Origin: an uncultured Chloroflexota bacterium
Lineage (GTDB): Bacteria > Chloroflexota > Dehalococcoidia > SM23-28-2 > RBG-16-64-32
DNA length: 5,522 nucleotides
Reading direction: 5' to 3'
Assembly: GCA_913056415.1 (NCBI GenBank)
Contig: CAJXNA010000140.1
Coordinates: 1 to 5,522, forward strand
Part shown: positions 4,402-5,522 of the stretch, piece by piece
Numbering within the stretch: the first letter of the stretch is position 1
How the letters are laid out: every line of letters begins with the position of its first letter
Position numbers and translations under genes: made by a program
The notes under the pieces: model-generated
What the model was told of the DNA's origin: nothing
Seen by the model: the letters and a program-made list of their open reading frames with translations, nothing else
The model's database searches: none

Positions 4402-5522
4402 TATTGCGCAAGCTCATAGACAGCTGCCGCGGTCAGCGCGGCCAGGTGCTGGTGATGGGCGTGGGTGTGCTGATTATGAGCCTGGGCGTCATCATGATCT
4501 CCGTCGACGTTGCCTGGTGGCTGCGCGATAAGCGCGACGCCCAGAACGACGTCGACGCCATCGCCCTGGCGGCGGTGCAGGAGATAGGGGACCCGCTGGA
4601 CCGCGATCTGGCAGTGGCCGCCGGCCTGGACTGGGCGGACCAGAACGGTGTTGAAGGCAGTCTGGTGGTGGACCCGGACTGCGCCGACGGGGTACTCTAC
4701 CAACATTTCTGCTTCATAGACCGCCCCCCCTCTGACGGTCTGGACGACATGGTGCGGGCCAAGGTCAGCCGGCCCAGCAACAGCTTCATCGCGGCTGCTG
4801 TGGGCGTGGACAGCCCTACCCTTAACCCCTCGGCGGCTGCCGCCAAGATCCGCGCCTTCGGCGCCTGCATCATGCCCTGGGCCATCGACGCCCACCCGGA
4901 CTTTGAAGACCCCGAAGCCTACGGCGACGTCTGGGGCGTCCTGGGAGACCCTCCGGATGCCCAGCAGCTCTTCGTCTTCCAGCTGAGCCCCGGCAGCGGC
5001 TTCGCCGGCGACGACAGCGCCTCTGGCAACTTCGGCGCCCTTGGCGTCTACGGCGCCAACGACGCCGCCTACACGGACACTATCATCAACGAGTGCGGCA
5101 GCAAGGACCAGAGCGCCTGCGACTCCGATTCTCAGGTAGTCGTGCCGGGCGAGACCCTGGGCTGCGACATCCAGACCGGCAACCTGGGCGCGACCACTAA
5201 CAAGGCCCTGAACAACCGCGCCGACAGGTTTGGCGAGACGTCACCCTACACAGACTGCGACGCCGGCTCCTACTCTGACGCCCTCACGAAAGCGAATTCT
5301 TGTCAGGGCCGCCTTGTTGTGCTGGCCACCATCAAAGACTTCCCGGAGCAGGGCAGCGACATCATCGATATCTACGGCATCGCCAACTTCTACATCGCCG
5401 GTTGGGACCGCTGCGCCCCCTTCAACAACGGCAACTGCGACAGCAGCCTCCCCCCTGACGACGGCCTCGTCTGGGGTTACCTGCTGCTGGAGGAGCTGGG
5501 CGGCAGCCCCGCCTGGAAGTTC
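4392..5522 (+). CDS. TadG-like Flp pilus assembly protein, 3' partial
   Basis: The frame is open from ATG 4392 to the end of the window, giving 377 residues with no stop, so the C-terminus is missing. GGAGG (4381-4385) lies 6 bases before the start and the first 10 bases overlap the TadE-like gene. The N-terminus matches the TadE/TadG-like domain: RGQ at 16-18, a hydrophobic helix (VLVMGVGVLIMSLGVIMISV, 19-38), then the positive, heptad-like RDKRDAQNDVDAIALAAVQE (45-64). The remaining 310 or more residues are predicted extracytoplasmic, acidic and Cys-rich (C97, C107, C159, C235, C243, C258, C289, C304, C341, C349). They contain blocks ACIMPWAI (158-165) and SGNFGALGVYG (211-221) seen in related TadG-like proteins of environmental bacteria, and a later TGNLGATTNKALNNR stretch (262-276). 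The Glu at +5 required of a true pilin is replaced by Met, so it is probably a membrane-anchored assembly protein or adhesin-like tip rather than a pilin. Confidence 0.85.
   Translation, partial: MFLILRKLIDSCRGQRGQVLVMGVGVLIMSLGVIMISVDVAWWLRDKRDAQNDVDAIALAAVQEIGDPLDRDLAVAAGLDWADQNGVEGSLVVDPDCADGVLYQHFCFIDRPPSDGLDDMVRAKVSRPSNSFIAAAVGVDSPTLNPSAAAAKIRAFGACIMPWAIDAHPDFEDPEAYGDVWGVLGDPPDAQQLFVFQLSPGSGFAGDDSASGNFGALGVYGANDAAYTDTIINECGSKDQSACDSDSQVVVPGETLGCDIQTGNLGATTNKALNNRADRFGETSPYTDCDAGSYSDALTKANSCQGRLVVLATIKDFPEQGSDIIDIYGIANFYIAGWDRCAPFNNGNCDSSLPPDDGLVWGYLLLEELGGSPAWKF

Noticed and set aside
4257..4895. Minus-strand frame of 212 codons rich in His and Gln
   Set aside because: Antisense to the TadE- and TadG-like genes, which have firm motifs and ribosome sites.

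Overview
The window looks like a metagenome-derived or otherwise mosaic bacterial contig with two parts of different character. The left part (about 1-1230) is very GC-rich and alphaproteobacteria-like in protein sequence. The right part (about 1234-5522) is less extreme in composition and best fits a Chloroflexota/Dehalococcoidia-like bacterium. That placement rests on the type of ECF sigma factor with its CLxRYPEH-type partner, the nitroreductase, and the TadE/TadG-like genes. It is inferred from family resemblance alone, with no database search.

Left part: one open frame (110-1243, +) starts as the N-terminal region of bifunctional proline utilization protein PutA. At about 700-725 it switches in frame to an internal piece of an M32 carboxypeptidase (carboxypeptidase Taq). 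At about 1100 it loses that frame. A further unidentified protein-like stretch of about 120 bases changes frame again at a five-G run and stops at 1227. Neither PutA nor M32 keeps its catalytic region, so this is either a chimeric assembly or a degraded recombination scar, not a working enzyme.

Middle: on the minus strand a nitroreductase-family FMN flavoprotein (1589-2374) is followed 4 bases later by a short protein (1234-1584) resembling only the N-terminal core-binding domain of a tyrosine recombinase. A divergent intergenic region (2375-2635) carries a good minus-strand sigma-70-type promoter and the nitroreductase Shine-Dalgarno. To its right, on the plus strand, an ECF-type sigma factor (2636-3226) overlaps a small partner gene (3186-3458) of the kind that follows ECF sigmas in Chloroflexota. 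Here the partner is short and has no membrane segment.

Right: a Tad/Flp pilus cluster. It comprises a Flp-type pilin (3644-3838), a strong 12-bp hairpin, a TadE-like pseudopilin (3943-4401), and a TadG-like protein that overlaps it by 10 bases and runs off the window (4392-5522, 3' partial). The first two have class III prepilin processing sites (RG/Q with Glu at +5); the TadG-like protein has RGQ but no Glu at +5. The export and assembly genes (tadA, B, C, Z, cpaB, rcpA, tadV) are not in the window. The 185-base gap before the pilin (3459-3643) holds two or three adjacent hairpins and a strong ribosome binding site, but no convincing promoter. The sigma pair upstream may control the pilus genes; this is a hypothesis from position only.

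Bases 1-109 hold no supported gene. No tRNA, rRNA, CRISPR array or complete insertion sequence was seen.
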